Shown: positions 7,360 to 14,190, numbered from the stretch's first letter. The stretch: 15,550 bases of DNA from JABJJH01 sp047631095 (GCA_047631095.1 JBLHZD010000064.1:1-15550); one strand, 5' to 3'. Notes: generated from the sequence alone by a model not told the origin. Numbers and translations: made by a program.

Positions 7360-7962
7360 ATGCGACACTCAATCCTCGGCGGTTTCGCATTCCTCGCCGC
7401 CGCCTTCATGGCCACGTTCGTCGCCACAACGGGGGCGCGCGCCGAATCCGCCAATTACACAATCGACCCAACGCATTTGACCGTCGCCTTCAAGGTTCAT
7501 CATGTGGGGTTTTTCGACATGGTTGGTCTCTTCACCAAAGCATCCGGGTCGTTTGCCTTCGATGAAGCCGGTAACGAATTATCGGATTTGAAAGTCGTCA
7601 TTAAGACCAAAAGCGTCTTCACCGGGCACAAAAAGCGCGACGCGCATCTACGCAGCGCGGATTTTTTAAACGCGGCCGAATTTCCGGAGATGGTGTTTGT
7701 CGGCAAATCGACCGAGAAGACGGGCGAGAAAACCGGAAAAGTCCATGGCGAGTTAACGTTGCTGGGCCAAACCCGGCCCGTGACGCTAGATGTTCGCTGG
7801 AACAAGGCGGCAGACCACCCCATCTACAAACGCTGGACCATCGGAATCGACGCCACTGGAATCCTGAAACGCAGCGAGTTCGGCATGGCCTACGCGGTCA
7901 AAAATGGTTGGATCGGCGACGAACTGAACCTGATGATCGGCTTTGAAGCCTATAAGGAATAA
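7360..7962 (+). CDS. YceI family periplasmic lipid-binding-like protein
   Basis: A 200-residue exported protein. The N-terminus has a clear signal peptide (hydrophobic residues about 5-24) with likely cleavage after ARA at residue 28. The mature part begins with the YceI hallmark NYTIDPTHLTVAFKVHH (residues 32-48) and carries the usual later elements: HKKRDAHLRSADFLNAAEFP (84-103), the LLGQTRPVTLDV strand, and IGIDATGILKRSEFGM (162-177). YceI proteins form a lipocalin-like beta barrel shown in relatives to bind isoprenoid lipids, and they are often linked to stress or base-induced responses. The exact ligand here is unknown. A good AGGAG ribosome-binding site lies upstream at about 7348-7352. 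The gene stands alone after ybbP and is followed by a small hairpin terminator. Confidence 0.92.
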   Translation: MRHSILGGFAFLAAAFMATFVATTGARAESANYTIDPTHLTVAFKVHHVGFFDMVGLFTKASGSFAFDEAGNELSDLKVVIKTKSVFTGHKKRDAHLRSADFLNAAEFPEMVFVGKSTEKTGEKTGKVHGELTLLGQTRPVTLDVRWNKAADHPIYKRWTIGIDATGILKRSEFGMAYAVKNGWIGDELNLMIGFEAYKE

Positions 7963-7963
7963 C

Positions 7964-7985
7964 CCTGAAGAATTCAGGCGTTTTT
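7964..7985 (+). terminator. Short rho-independent terminator after the YceI gene
   Basis: An inverted repeat, CCTGAA (7964-7969) and TTCAGG (7973-7978), is separated by a three-base loop and begins two bases after the stop codon. It is followed, after CG, by five T residues (7981-7985). The six-pair stem is short and only half GC, so it may be weak. Confidence 0.5.
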
Positions 7986-8074
7986 ACGATTAATCGAATT
8001 TTTGTTGAATTTCGTCGCGTTTGACCCAATATTCCCTATAACGATCAACTTCACGGTATTTCAGGGGGCTAGAA

Positions 8075-8821
8075 ATGGCTTTGGATCCTCGTAATCGAGC
8101 ATTCACATTAAACGCTGGCGCCGCCGCACAGGCGAGCGTCGATGAAGGGCTGCGGAGCTATATGCTTCGGGTCTACAATTATATGGGCACCGGGCTCGCA
8201 TTGACCGGGGCGATGGCCTTCATGGTCGCGCACACGCCTGTCTTGTTTCAGCTGTTCTACACGCAAACGCCGATGGGCGTGCAGCCGACCATTCTGGCTT
8301 ATATCGCCATGTTCTCACCGCTGGCCTTCGTGCTGGTGCTGAGTTTTGGCCTGAACCGGATGAGCGCCGCGACCGCGCAAATGGTGTTCTGGGCGTTCGC
8401 CGCCGTCATGGGCCTGTCGATGTCCCATATCTTCATCACCTTCACAGGCGCGAGCGTCGCTCGGGTATTTTTCATCACCTCGACCATGTTCCTGGCGATG
8501 AGCGTGTATGGGTACACCACCAAACGTGATTTAAGCGGCATGGGCAGCTTTTTGTTCATGGGGTTGATCGGCATCTTCGTCGCATCAATCGTCAACATGT
8601 TCCTTGGCTCCACCATGATGCAGTTCATCATTTCTGTGGTGGGCGTCTTGGTGTTCGTCGGCCTCACCGCTTATGACACTCAGGGCATCAAGGCGACGTA
8701 TTCCGCCCATGACGATGGATCGACGACGCAGAAAAAAGCCATTCATGGCGCGCTGCGGCTCTATCTGGACTTTATCAACCTGTTCATGATGTTGCTGCAT
8801 CTGTTCGGCAACAGGGAATAG
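8075..8821 (+). CDS. Bax inhibitor-1 / YccA family inner-membrane protein
   Basis: The 248-residue protein shows seven hydrophobic helices at roughly residues 35-58, 72-92, 101-124, 127-147, 157-178, 181-200 and 228-246, as expected for the BI-1/TMBIM family and bacterial YccA/YbhL proteins. The loop LTAYDTQGIKATY (197-209) holds the conserved aspartate D201, and D232 in LYLDFINLF is the second typical acidic residue of the family, which in some members senses pH and gates calcium leak. In proteobacteria, YccA interacts with the FtsH protease. For this protein the role is inferred only from family. The start is clear: a GGGGG ribosome-binding site lies about seven bases before ATG at 8075. 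It is transcribed alone and ends at a strong terminator. Confidence 0.92.
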   Translation: MALDPRNRAFTLNAGAAAQASVDEGLRSYMLRVYNYMGTGLALTGAMAFMVAHTPVLFQLFYTQTPMGVQPTILAYIAMFSPLAFVLVLSFGLNRMSAATAQMVFWAFAAVMGLSMSHIFITFTGASVARVFFITSTMFLAMSVYGYTTKRDLSGMGSFLFMGLIGIFVASIVNMFLGSTMMQFIISVVGVLVFVGLTAYDTQGIKATYSAHDDGSTTQKKAIHGALRLYLDFINLFMMLLHLFGNRE

Positions 8822-8844
8822 CGGTTGCGCCATCGCAAACATAC

Positions 8845-8880
8845 AAACCGCCCGGACATTGTTCCGGGCGGTTTTTTCTT
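8845..8880 (+). terminator. Strong rho-independent terminator after the Bax inhibitor gene
   Basis: A perfect 12-pair stem (8845-8856 with 8863-8874), whose core is CCGCCCGG / CCGGGCGG, encloses a six-base loop and runs into a T-tract (8872-8877, then CTT). It lies 24 bases after the stop codon. The A-run at its left end means it could also work on the opposite strand, but no minus-strand gene converges here. Confidence 0.9.
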
Positions 8881-8909
8881 GGCCTGATTTAAGGGCAAAA
8901 TAAGCCGCA

Positions 8910-9653
8910 ATGATTGTCCTGTTTACCGATTTCGGTCACGCCGGTTCCTATGTCGGTGAAATGCATCTGGCGATTCACGACGTCGCGCCTGATGAAAAAG
9001 TTATCGACCTTGCCCATGACGCCCCCACCCATACGCCAAAAGCCGCTGCCTACCTGCTGGCGGCATTGGCGACGCGACTGCCACAGGGCGCGTATTGCGT
9101 TGGCGTCGTCGATCCCGGCGTTGGCGGCGCGCGGGCGCCCATAATCGCGCGCGCCGATAACCGATGGTTTGTCGGGCCGGGCAACGGCCTGTTTGAAATC
9201 GTCTGCCGTCGCGCCAGCGCGGCTGATCTGTGGCCGATAACATGGCGCCCGCCGGTCCTGTCCCGCAGTTTTCACGGGCGTGACCTTTTCGCCCCCATGG
9301 CCGCGCGTCTCGCGCGGGGCGAGCCTCTTGAACCCGACAAAGCACAAGACTGGTTTGGCGATGCAAACCGCCCCGGCGCGGACTGGCCGGACGATTTGGC
9401 GGAGATAATCCATATCGATGGATTTGGGAATGCGATCACCGGAATACGCTTAGAGACCGTTTGCCAAACCGCATCCTTACAAACCGGCGATCATGTCCTC
9501 GCGCCTGCGGCGACCTTTGGCGACGTCCCACCGGGAACTGGCTTTTGGTATGGGAATAGCGCGGGTTTGGTGGAAATCGCGATCAATCAGGGAAACGCCG
9601 CGGCGACATTCTCGCTATCGGCAGGTGACAAAGCCTACATTGGGACCGCATAA
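8910..9653 (+). CDS. S-adenosyl-L-methionine hydrolase (adenosine-forming), DUF62 family
   Basis: This 247-residue protein matches the SAM hydroxide adenosyltransferase family, which hydrolyses S-adenosylmethionine to adenosine and methionine and is related to fluorinase and chlorinase. Visible motifs are FTDFG (5-9) with YVG, VVDPGVGGARAP (66-77), GPGNGLF (89-95), SRSFHGRDLFAP (118-129) and NSAGLVEIA near the C-terminus. The Asp-Arg-His set that activates water in hydrolases is present as D68, R75 and H122, which favours hydrolase over halogenase activity. Length fits the family (250-280) at its short end. It has no signal peptide. The start at 8910 follows the terminator of the preceding gene by about 30 bases, so it has its own promoter. 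Its stop overlaps by one base the start of the cyclic-nucleotide-binding gene. Confidence 0.9.
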   Translation: MIVLFTDFGHAGSYVGEMHLAIHDVAPDEKVIDLAHDAPTHTPKAAAYLLAALATRLPQGAYCVGVVDPGVGGARAPIIARADNRWFVGPGNGLFEIVCRRASAADLWPITWRPPVLSRSFHGRDLFAPMAARLARGEPLEPDKAQDWFGDANRPGADWPDDLAEIIHIDGFGNAITGIRLETVCQTASLQTGDHVLAPAATFGDVPPGTGFWYGNSAGLVEIAINQGNAAATFSLSAGDKAYIGTA

Positions 9654-10008
9654 TGCGCCCCATGCAGACCGTTGATCAAAAAATCTTTCCAAGCGAGACA
9701 CCTGTGTTCCGGGAAGGGGACCCGGGAAACGCCGCCTATATTGTTAAAAAAGGCCGCGTCGAGATCTGGAAAATGGAGGATGGCGAAAGGCGCGTCCTTG
9801 GCGAGATTGGACGGGCGGGATTTTTGGCGAGATGGCGCTGGTCGACAACCAACCCCGTATGGCCTCCGCCACCGCCATTGAACCGACGACCTGCCTGATC
9901 ATTACTGACCGCAGTTTTCAGGAAAAGATGGGTAAGGAAGACGCCTTCATCGTCGCCTTGTTACGAATTTTCTGCCGAAATATTCGCGCCATGCAAGCGC
10001 CTCTATAA
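9653..10008 (+). pseudogene. Stand-alone cyclic-nucleotide-binding domain protein, frameshifted
   Basis: The first part (ATG 9653, or ATG 9662) reads FPSETPVFREGDPGN, AAYIVKKGRVEIW and ERRVLGEIGRAG, the beta-roll of a CRP/cNMP-binding domain. Around 9817-9826 the correct reading moves to the -1 frame, which continues with IFGEMALVDNQPRMASATA, the phosphate-binding cassette with its E and R, and ends IRAMQAPL at a TAA (10006-10008). Taken together the gene would encode about 118 residues, a complete single cNMP-binding domain with no DNA-binding or kinase partner. A single lost G in the run at 9817-9819 would explain the break. Left as is, the upstream frame ends at 9898 with an unrelated tail. 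This is either a sequencing error or a recent inactivation. The high quality of the downstream half argues against long decay. Start and SAM-hydrolase stop overlap by one base. Confidence 0.8.
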
Positions 10009-10011
10009 GCG

Positions 10012-10037
10012 CGCGATGACAAAGGGCTGGTCACGCG
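10012..10037. terminator. Possible bidirectional terminator between convergent genes
   Basis: CGCG-A-TGAC (10012-10020) pairs with GTCACGCG (10030-10037) with one bulged A and a nine-base loop, in the 35-base gap between two convergent genes. Only GTTT follows on the plus strand, so termination strength is uncertain. Confidence 0.3.
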
Positions 10038-10043
10038 GTTTGG

Positions 10044-10490
10044 TTAAATTTCCCAGACATTGGAATCATCCGTGCGATCAGGGTGCGCATCGTATTCCGC
10101 CAGAGATTCCGTTACAGCCTTCACCAATTGCGAGACTTCAAAGGGCTTAGGCACGAACGCCGTGACGCCGTACGTCTGCGCTTCCGCAATCGCATCATCC
10201 GCTGCAACGCCGGAAATCATGATGAAAGGAACGTTGGAATGGCTCGACCGCAACTGTTTGAGAACATCAAGACCATTCATATTGGGCATCATCCAATCAC
10301 AGATCACAAGATCGAACAAAGCGCCGTCTTCGAACAAGGACCACGCTTGCAGCCCATCCGACGCACAAGAAATATTTTCGAATCCAAGACTCTTCAAAAT
10401 TTCTACGATAAGGTCGCTAACCGTATGATTGTCTTCCACAACCAGAATACGACGCGTGGACGGCTCATACTCTTCAGACACTCCCGTCAT
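10044..10490 (-). CDS. CheY-like single-domain response regulator
   Basis: A 148-residue protein consisting of one receiver domain with short tails and no output domain. Key residues are all present: acidic pocket E19-D20 (LVVEDN), phospho-acceptor D65 in VICDWMMPNMNG, switch S93 in IMISG, and K115 in VPKPF. The DWMMPNMNG stretch is close to that of CheY proteins. It may shuttle phosphate or act by protein contact, but which kinase it serves is not shown, since no histidine kinase or chemotaxis gene is in the window. The start at ATG 10490 is set by a strong AAGGAGG ribosome-binding site eight bases upstream. A longer open frame to 10556 is not needed. A plausible promoter lies about 95 bases upstream. 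The gene converges on the frameshifted cNMP-binding gene. Confidence 0.9.
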   Translation of the reverse strand: MTGVSEEYEPSTRRILVVEDNHTVSDLIVEILKSLGFENISCASDGLQAWSLFEDGALFDLVICDWMMPNMNGLDVLKQLRSSHSNVPFIMISGVAADDAIAEAQTYGVTAFVPKPFEVSQLVKAVTESLAEYDAHPDRTDDSNVWEI

Positions 10491-10585
10491 CAATCCGCCC
10501 TCCTTCCTGACATTCCAGCGACCAGGCGCTGCAATACAGCCTGTCCATTTCACCATAAGGGATAATTTCAGCGTTCGCCCGATTT

Positions 10586-10614
10586 TTTACAACGTTTCGT
10601 TAATTTTACGTCAA
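10586..10614 (-). promoter_or_regulatory. Candidate sigma-70 promoter for the CheY-like gene
   Basis: On the minus strand, TTGACG (10614-10609) is followed after exactly 17 bases by TGTAAA (10591-10586), in the AT-rich gap between the divergent regulator and acetyltransferase genes. The -35 matches consensus at five of six positions and the -10 at four of six. It implies a leader of about 90 bases. No expression evidence is available. Confidence 0.4.
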
Positions 10615-10666
10615 TATTCTCCAAATTAGAGGCGCGCTATCCTGGCGTTAGGTAAAGTCGATAAAT

Positions 10667-11194
10667 ATGGAAAATTCTCAACAAGACATCGCCATTCGCA
10701 CCCTGCAAGACTCTGATCGCGCCGCCGTTTTGCGCATCTATCAGGAAGGAATTGATACCGGCCACGCGACATTCCAAGCTCTGGCGCCCAGCTGGGATGA
10801 ATGGGGTCAGGGCCATTTAAACGAAGGACGGCTGGTCGCCGAGCGTCTGGGCCGGGTCGTCGGTTGGGTCGCCATGGCCCGGATTTCATCTCGGCCGGTC
10901 TATGCGGGCGTGGTTGAACATAGCATTTACATCGCTGACGAAGGACGTGGCCTTGGCGTTGGACGCCGCTTGATGCTGGCCTTCATTGAAACCATCGAAA
11001 CGCAGGGGTTCTGGACCCTTCAGGCCGGAATATTTCCCGAGAACCGCGCCAGCATCACCTTGCATCAAAACGTCGGGTTCAAAATTGTTGGCGTCCGGCG
11101 GCGAATTGGACAGATGGGATTTGGCCCCCTGAAAGGCGTCTGGCGCGACGTGGTGCTTTTGGAGCGGCGCAGCGATACCGTTGGTGTGGATTAG
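10667..11194 (+). CDS. GNAT family N-acetyltransferase (phosphinothricin/amino-acid acetyltransferase-like)
   Basis: The 175-residue protein has the size and motif order of the Pat/YncA branch of GNAT enzymes, which transfer acetyl groups from acetyl-CoA to the amino group of amino acids, methionine sulfoximine-like compounds or similar small molecules. Motif A, EGRGLGVGRRLM (92-103), holds the acetyl-CoA pyrophosphate loop. EHSIYI (84-89) precedes it, and NRASITLHQNVGFKIVGV (126-143) is the diagnostic C-terminal segment of this branch. No signal peptide is seen. The substrate cannot be predicted from sequence. Its start at 10667 has only a weak ribosome-binding site (a TAAAG-like stretch). 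It is divergent from the CheY-like gene with a 176-base gap and is followed by an unrelated metabolic pair. Confidence 0.88.
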   Translation: MENSQQDIAIRTLQDSDRAAVLRIYQEGIDTGHATFQALAPSWDEWGQGHLNEGRLVAERLGRVVGWVAMARISSRPVYAGVVEHSIYIADEGRGLGVGRRLMLAFIETIETQGFWTLQAGIFPENRASITLHQNVGFKIVGVRRRIGQMGFGPLKGVWRDVVLLERRSDTVGVD

Positions 11195-11265
11195 GCTGTT
11201 CGCGCGCAAACAGGCCGGTTATCGTTAATCTCTGTTCTGAAAACATAAAACCATCCGGGGCCCCC

Positions 11266-12414
11266 ATGAAAATCACCGAAGTCATCACCCATCCTATTAA
11301 AATGGATTTGCCGCAGGCAAGCTGGACGGCGCATGAAGTCAGCGGCGCAGCGACGTTAACGCTGGTCGAAGTTCGAACCGATGAGGGGCTGGTCGGGTAT
11401 GGTGAAGTTCAGGGCGGACCCCAGACAACAATTTGCGACCTTGCGGCGACCTTTGGCGACTGCATCAAGGGCATGGACCCGCTGGGTCATGTGGAGATAT
11501 GGGAACGTCTGTTCTCCACCACGAGCCCCCGTCCCGGCGGTCTTGGCGGCTGGGACGGTTTACCCGCGCCGTTGCCGCGCGGTCAGCGTCCACAGGCGAT
11601 GGCCGCAATCGGCGGCATCGACATCGCGCTATGGGACATCAAAGGCAAGGCGGCGGGGCTTCCGGTATACAAACTGTTGGGCGGAACTCGAAAAAGCGTC
11701 TTCACCTATTCAACCGGCGGCTATTACGTCGAAGGCGCCCCGATCGACGCATGCGCTGCGGAAATGGCCGGTCATGTCGCCAAGGGATACAAGGCGGTTA
11801 AAATCAAGACCGGCGCGCTTTCCCTTGAAGACGAGCTGACGCGCATTCGTGCGACGCGCGAGGCGATAGGGCCGAACACCTTGCTGATGCTCGACATGAA
11901 CGCACCTTATGGCGTGGAGGATTGCATCAAATTCGCCAACGCGGTCGCCGAACACGACATTTTCTGGCTTGAGGAGCCTTTGCACTGGCATCTTCAACCC
12001 GCCGATTATGTGCGCCTAGCGGCGGCGTCGCCGGTGCCTTTGGCCCATGGCGAACGTGAATGGACGCGGTTCACCATCCGCGATTTTATTAATTCCGGCG
12101 CCCTGAAGTATGTTCAATTCGATTCCACCCGACACGCCGGCTTCACCGAATCGTTGCGAATTGCCTATCTGGCGGAGCAGCAAGGCGTCCTGATCGCGCC
12201 ACACACCGCACCGCAATTTCACGCACATCTGGTATCAGCTTTCGGCGACGCCGCCTTTGGCGTGGAATCTCACGGCAGCCATAATCGCCATCCCATCCAG
12301 CACAACCTCTACACCCAGGCGCCAGAGCTCCGCGATGGTATGGTGCATATATCCGACGCGCCCGGATTCGGCATCGAAATCAACCATGACTTCCTCGCCA
12401 AATTCAAAAGCTAA
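11266..12414 (+). CDS. Mandelate racemase / muconate lactonizing enzyme family protein (enolase superfamily)
   Basis: The 382-residue enzyme has a capping N-terminal domain (about 1-125) and a modified TIM barrel. Barrel residues visible are the KxK motif VKIK with K179 and K181, metal ligands D210 (MLDMN), E236 or E237 (WLEEP) and E263 (HGERE), then D286 (FDSTRH), H313 (APHTAP) and E334 (GVESHG). The Lys/His-Asp pattern is that of the mandelate-racemase subgroup, which abstracts a proton alpha to a carboxylate. Most members are acid-sugar dehydratases or racemases. The specific substrate cannot be read from the sequence. It is cytoplasmic, with no signal peptide. The following oxidoreductase gene starts 36 bases downstream in the same orientation, so the two probably form a catabolic unit. 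No sugar transporter or GntR-type regulator is adjacent. Confidence 0.9.
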   Translation: MKITEVITHPIKMDLPQASWTAHEVSGAATLTLVEVRTDEGLVGYGEVQGGPQTTICDLAATFGDCIKGMDPLGHVEIWERLFSTTSPRPGGLGGWDGLPAPLPRGQRPQAMAAIGGIDIALWDIKGKAAGLPVYKLLGGTRKSVFTYSTGGYYVEGAPIDACAAEMAGHVAKGYKAVKIKTGALSLEDELTRIRATREAIGPNTLLMLDMNAPYGVEDCIKFANAVAEHDIFWLEEPLHWHLQPADYVRLAAASPVPLAHGEREWTRFTIRDFINSGALKYVQFDSTRHAGFTESLRIAYLAEQQGVLIAPHTAPQFHAHLVSAFGDAAFGVESHGSHNRHPIQHNLYTQAPELRDGMVHISDAPGFGIEINHDFLAKFKS

Positions 12415-12450
12415 CGGCCACCAGCATCCTCGCGAAACGAAAGAAAAACT

Positions 12451-13361
12451 ATGAAATTCAGCATAAGTATGAGTTCCGGAACTGACCGCCCGATATCAGC
12501 GGCGGACATCGCGGCCTATGGCGTCATGGCGGAAAAACTGGGTTTCCACGCCATTTACATGACCGACCACTATTATCATTTGCATGCAAATTATCCTTCG
12601 CTGGGCGCCGCCGCCGTCCTCTCCGCCGTGACCGACACGATAAAAATCGGGTTTTCCGCTTATCAGGCGCCATTGCGTCATCCAATCGCGGCCGCCAAGG
12701 AATTGGCCCATCTGGACGCCTTGTGCAGCGGGCGGCTTATCGCGGGGCTCGCCGCCGGGTCCTATGAAAAAGAATTCGACGCCTTTGGACTACCCTTCAA
12801 GAAACGCGGCGCCATGCTCGGCGAATATACAAACTGCTTTGGACGCAGGATAATGTGTCGTTTGACGGCGAATTCTGGTCTTTTAAAGATGTCACCATCG
12901 CGCCGAAACCGGTGCAAAATCCGTTTCCGCCAATCTGGATCGGCACATGGACCGCTGCGCCACGCGCCGCGCGCCGCGTTGCAGAACACGCGAACGGGTG
13001 GCAGGCGTCGGGGTTACATACGTCAGTAGAGGACCTCTCAGAGGGCTGGACCTATATTGAAAAAGCGTGTGATGAAATTGGCCGCAACCCGGCAGAGATC
13101 GGCCGCGCCTACGTCAATGGCGTCATCCATTTTGCGGAGACCGAAGAAAAGGCGTGGTCGGAATTCACGCGGCACTCGAACAGAAACCGGGAACGCGACC
13201 TTTGCTTCATGGGAAATTCTGATGACATTGCGGGTAAGGTCGACGCGTTGCGCGACGCAGGCGTCGAAGAAGTGTCCTTTTTACTCGGCGTGGATTCCGT
13301 CGCGGCCATAGAGACCATCGCCAAAGATATCATGCCCCGCTTTAACGAAACGCCTGATTAA
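12451..13361 (+). pseudogene. LLM-class (luciferase-like) flavin-dependent oxidoreductase, frameshifted
   Basis: The N-terminal part in one frame (ATG 12451) gives about 126 residues of a bacterial-luciferase-type barrel, with AEKLGFHAIYMTDHY, SAVTDTIKIGFSAYQAPLRHP and DALCSGRLIAGLAAGSYEKE, up to KRGAMLGEY. From about 12834 the homologous sequence continues in the -1 frame as LLWTQDNVSFDGEFWSF, then PFPPIWIGTWTAAPRAARRVAEHANGW, to a TAA at 13359-13361. Intact relatives use F420 or FMN to oxidise alcohols, aldehydes or similar compounds. In relatives, the helix between the EY and LWT elements is about three residues longer, so the lesion may be a deletion of about ten bases rather than one lost base (inference from family memory). 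Without repair, the first frame ends in unrelated residues at 13029. It lies 36 bases after the racemase-family gene. Confidence 0.8.
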
Positions 13362-13399
13362 GCGCGATTCGCCAATAAGGTCCGTCACCAATCAATTCA

Positions 13400-13765
13400 T
13401 CAGTTGACGTAATTTGACACGGTTTCCAAAAACGTTTTCGCGTTGATCGGCTTGGACACATAAGTGTCGCATCCCGAATCCAGAATCCGCTCCGCTTCGC
13501 CCGGCACCGAAAACGCCGTAACCGCAACGATGGGAATATGCTTCAACTTTTCATCCGATCTGAAAAGTTTCGTCACTTCGGTTCCCGAAATTTCCGGCAA
13601 CTGAATATCCATCAGGATAAGGTCCGGCATCTCCACTTCGGCCAGCGCAAGCGCATCCAGCCCATCGACAGATTGCAACGTCTCATATCCGTTGACGTTC
13701 AGGAGATCGACCAGCAATCTCATGTTCTGTTCATTATCTTCGACGATCAAAATCTTTTTTTTCAT
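13400..13765 (-). CDS. divK: Cell-cycle response regulator DivK
   Basis: This 121-residue single receiver domain is very close to Caulobacter DivK. MKKKILIVEDNEQNMRLL holds the acidic pair E9-D10, LILMDIQLPEISG carries phospho-acceptor D53, IVAVTAF gives switch T83, and VSKPI gives K105. DivK is phosphorylated by the kinases DivJ/PleC in Caulobacter and controls CtrA activity and asymmetric division through DivL. In other alphaproteobacteria the circuit is partly conserved. Length equals that of known DivK (about 125). In Caulobacter it precedes pleD. Here no pleD follows: the gene converges on the broken oxidoreductase gene. The start at 13765 has a modest ribosome-binding site. About 20 bases upstream lies a repeated TTTAAC element described separately. 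Confidence 0.92.
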   Translation of the reverse strand: MKKKILIVEDNEQNMRLLVDLLNVNGYETLQSVDGLDALALAEVEMPDLILMDIQLPEISGTEVTKLFRSDEKLKHIPIVAVTAFSVPGEAERILDSGCDTYVSKPINAKTFLETVSNYVN

Positions 13766-13783
13766 GGTCTCGATAGACGCCTT

Positions 13784-13798
13784 GTTAAATGCGTTAAA
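13784..13798 (-). promoter_or_regulatory. Direct TTTAAC repeat upstream of divK, CtrA-box-like
   Basis: On the minus strand TTTAACGCATTTAAC contains TTTAAC twice, nine bases apart, about 20 bases before the divK start. The CtrA box of Caulobacter is TTAA-N7-TTAA (11-base period). Here the spacer is five bases, so this is at best an atypical site. A GATTC sequence, matching the CcrM methylation site GANTC, lies at 13814-13818. Confidence 0.3.
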
Positions 13799-13997
13799 AA
13801 TACTCGAACTCAGGATTCAACGTCTCTAACGCCAGTGGATACAACTTATCATAAGAAAACAATAATAATTCGAAGCGCTTCTTTTGGTAACCATAGTGTG
13901 GGTGTTGTAAAATACGTAGCCTGGGGTTTGCTTTCTCCCTGTGGCGCCCAACGGTAAGCCTCGCGAAATTTCGAATTTGAACCTATGAGACAATGCG

Positions 13998-14026
13998 TTG
14001 ACAGAAATTCGCCAAAGGCAGATACT
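13998..14026 (+). promoter_or_regulatory. Sigma-70 type promoter for argD
   Basis: A perfect -35 element, TTGACA (13998-14003), is followed after 17 bases by GATACT (14021-14026), which matches the -10 consensus at four of six positions. Transcription would start near 14033, leaving a leader of about 155 bases before argD. Confidence 0.6.
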
Positions 14027-14117
14027 CCGCGCCTTTCGCTGGACACTGACTTGGTTGGGCCCGTAAAAGTGAATGTAGGTTAACGCACGCGGCCTTTAAC
14101 AAGACGGGTGCATAAAT

Positions 14118-14160
14118 TCACGAAAGAGACGTCGCCATGTGGCGGCGATTTTATTCGTGA
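14118..14160 (+). promoter_or_regulatory. Nested stem-loop in the argD leader
   Basis: A seven-pair outer stem, TCACGAA (14118-14124) with TTCGTGA (14154-14160), encloses an inner stem, TCGCC (14132-14136) with GGCGA (14144-14148). An alternative inner pairing is CGCC with GGCG at 14141-14144. The right side of the inner stem is followed by TTTTATT. The structure ends about 15 bases before the argD ribosome-binding site, so it could affect transcription elongation or translation initiation. No function is shown. Confidence 0.45.
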
Positions 14161-14190
14161 CCATAGTAGAACATATGAAGGAGAGTCGAA

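Larger units (their letters stand above)
13766..14190. other. 425-base intergenic regulatory region between divK and argD
   Basis: No convincing gene is seen here. A 65-codon minus-strand frame (13849-14046) has no ribosome-binding site or recognisable motif. The left half is AT-rich and should contain the divK promoter. The right half contains a good sigma-70 promoter and a folded leader for argD. Two short perfect palindromes, GAAGCGCTTC (13872-13881, followed by TTTT) and CGAAATTTCG (13964-13973), may be operator sites. The second lies 24 bases upstream of the argD -35 element. Confidence 0.6.

Noticed and set aside
8021..8042. TTGACC and TATAAC as a promoter for the Bax inhibitor gene
   Set aside because: The two elements are only ten bases apart, too close for sigma-70. 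A promoter is expected in this gap but cannot be placed.
9815..9830. Programmed -1 frameshifting in the cNMP-binding gene
   Set aside because: The site ATTTTTG is not a proper X-XXY-YYZ slippery heptamer and no strong stem follows at the right distance. A lost base explains the data more simply.
13849..14046. Minus-strand 65-codon frame in the divK-argD gap
   Set aside because: No ribosome-binding site, no domain, and it overlaps the argD promoter region.
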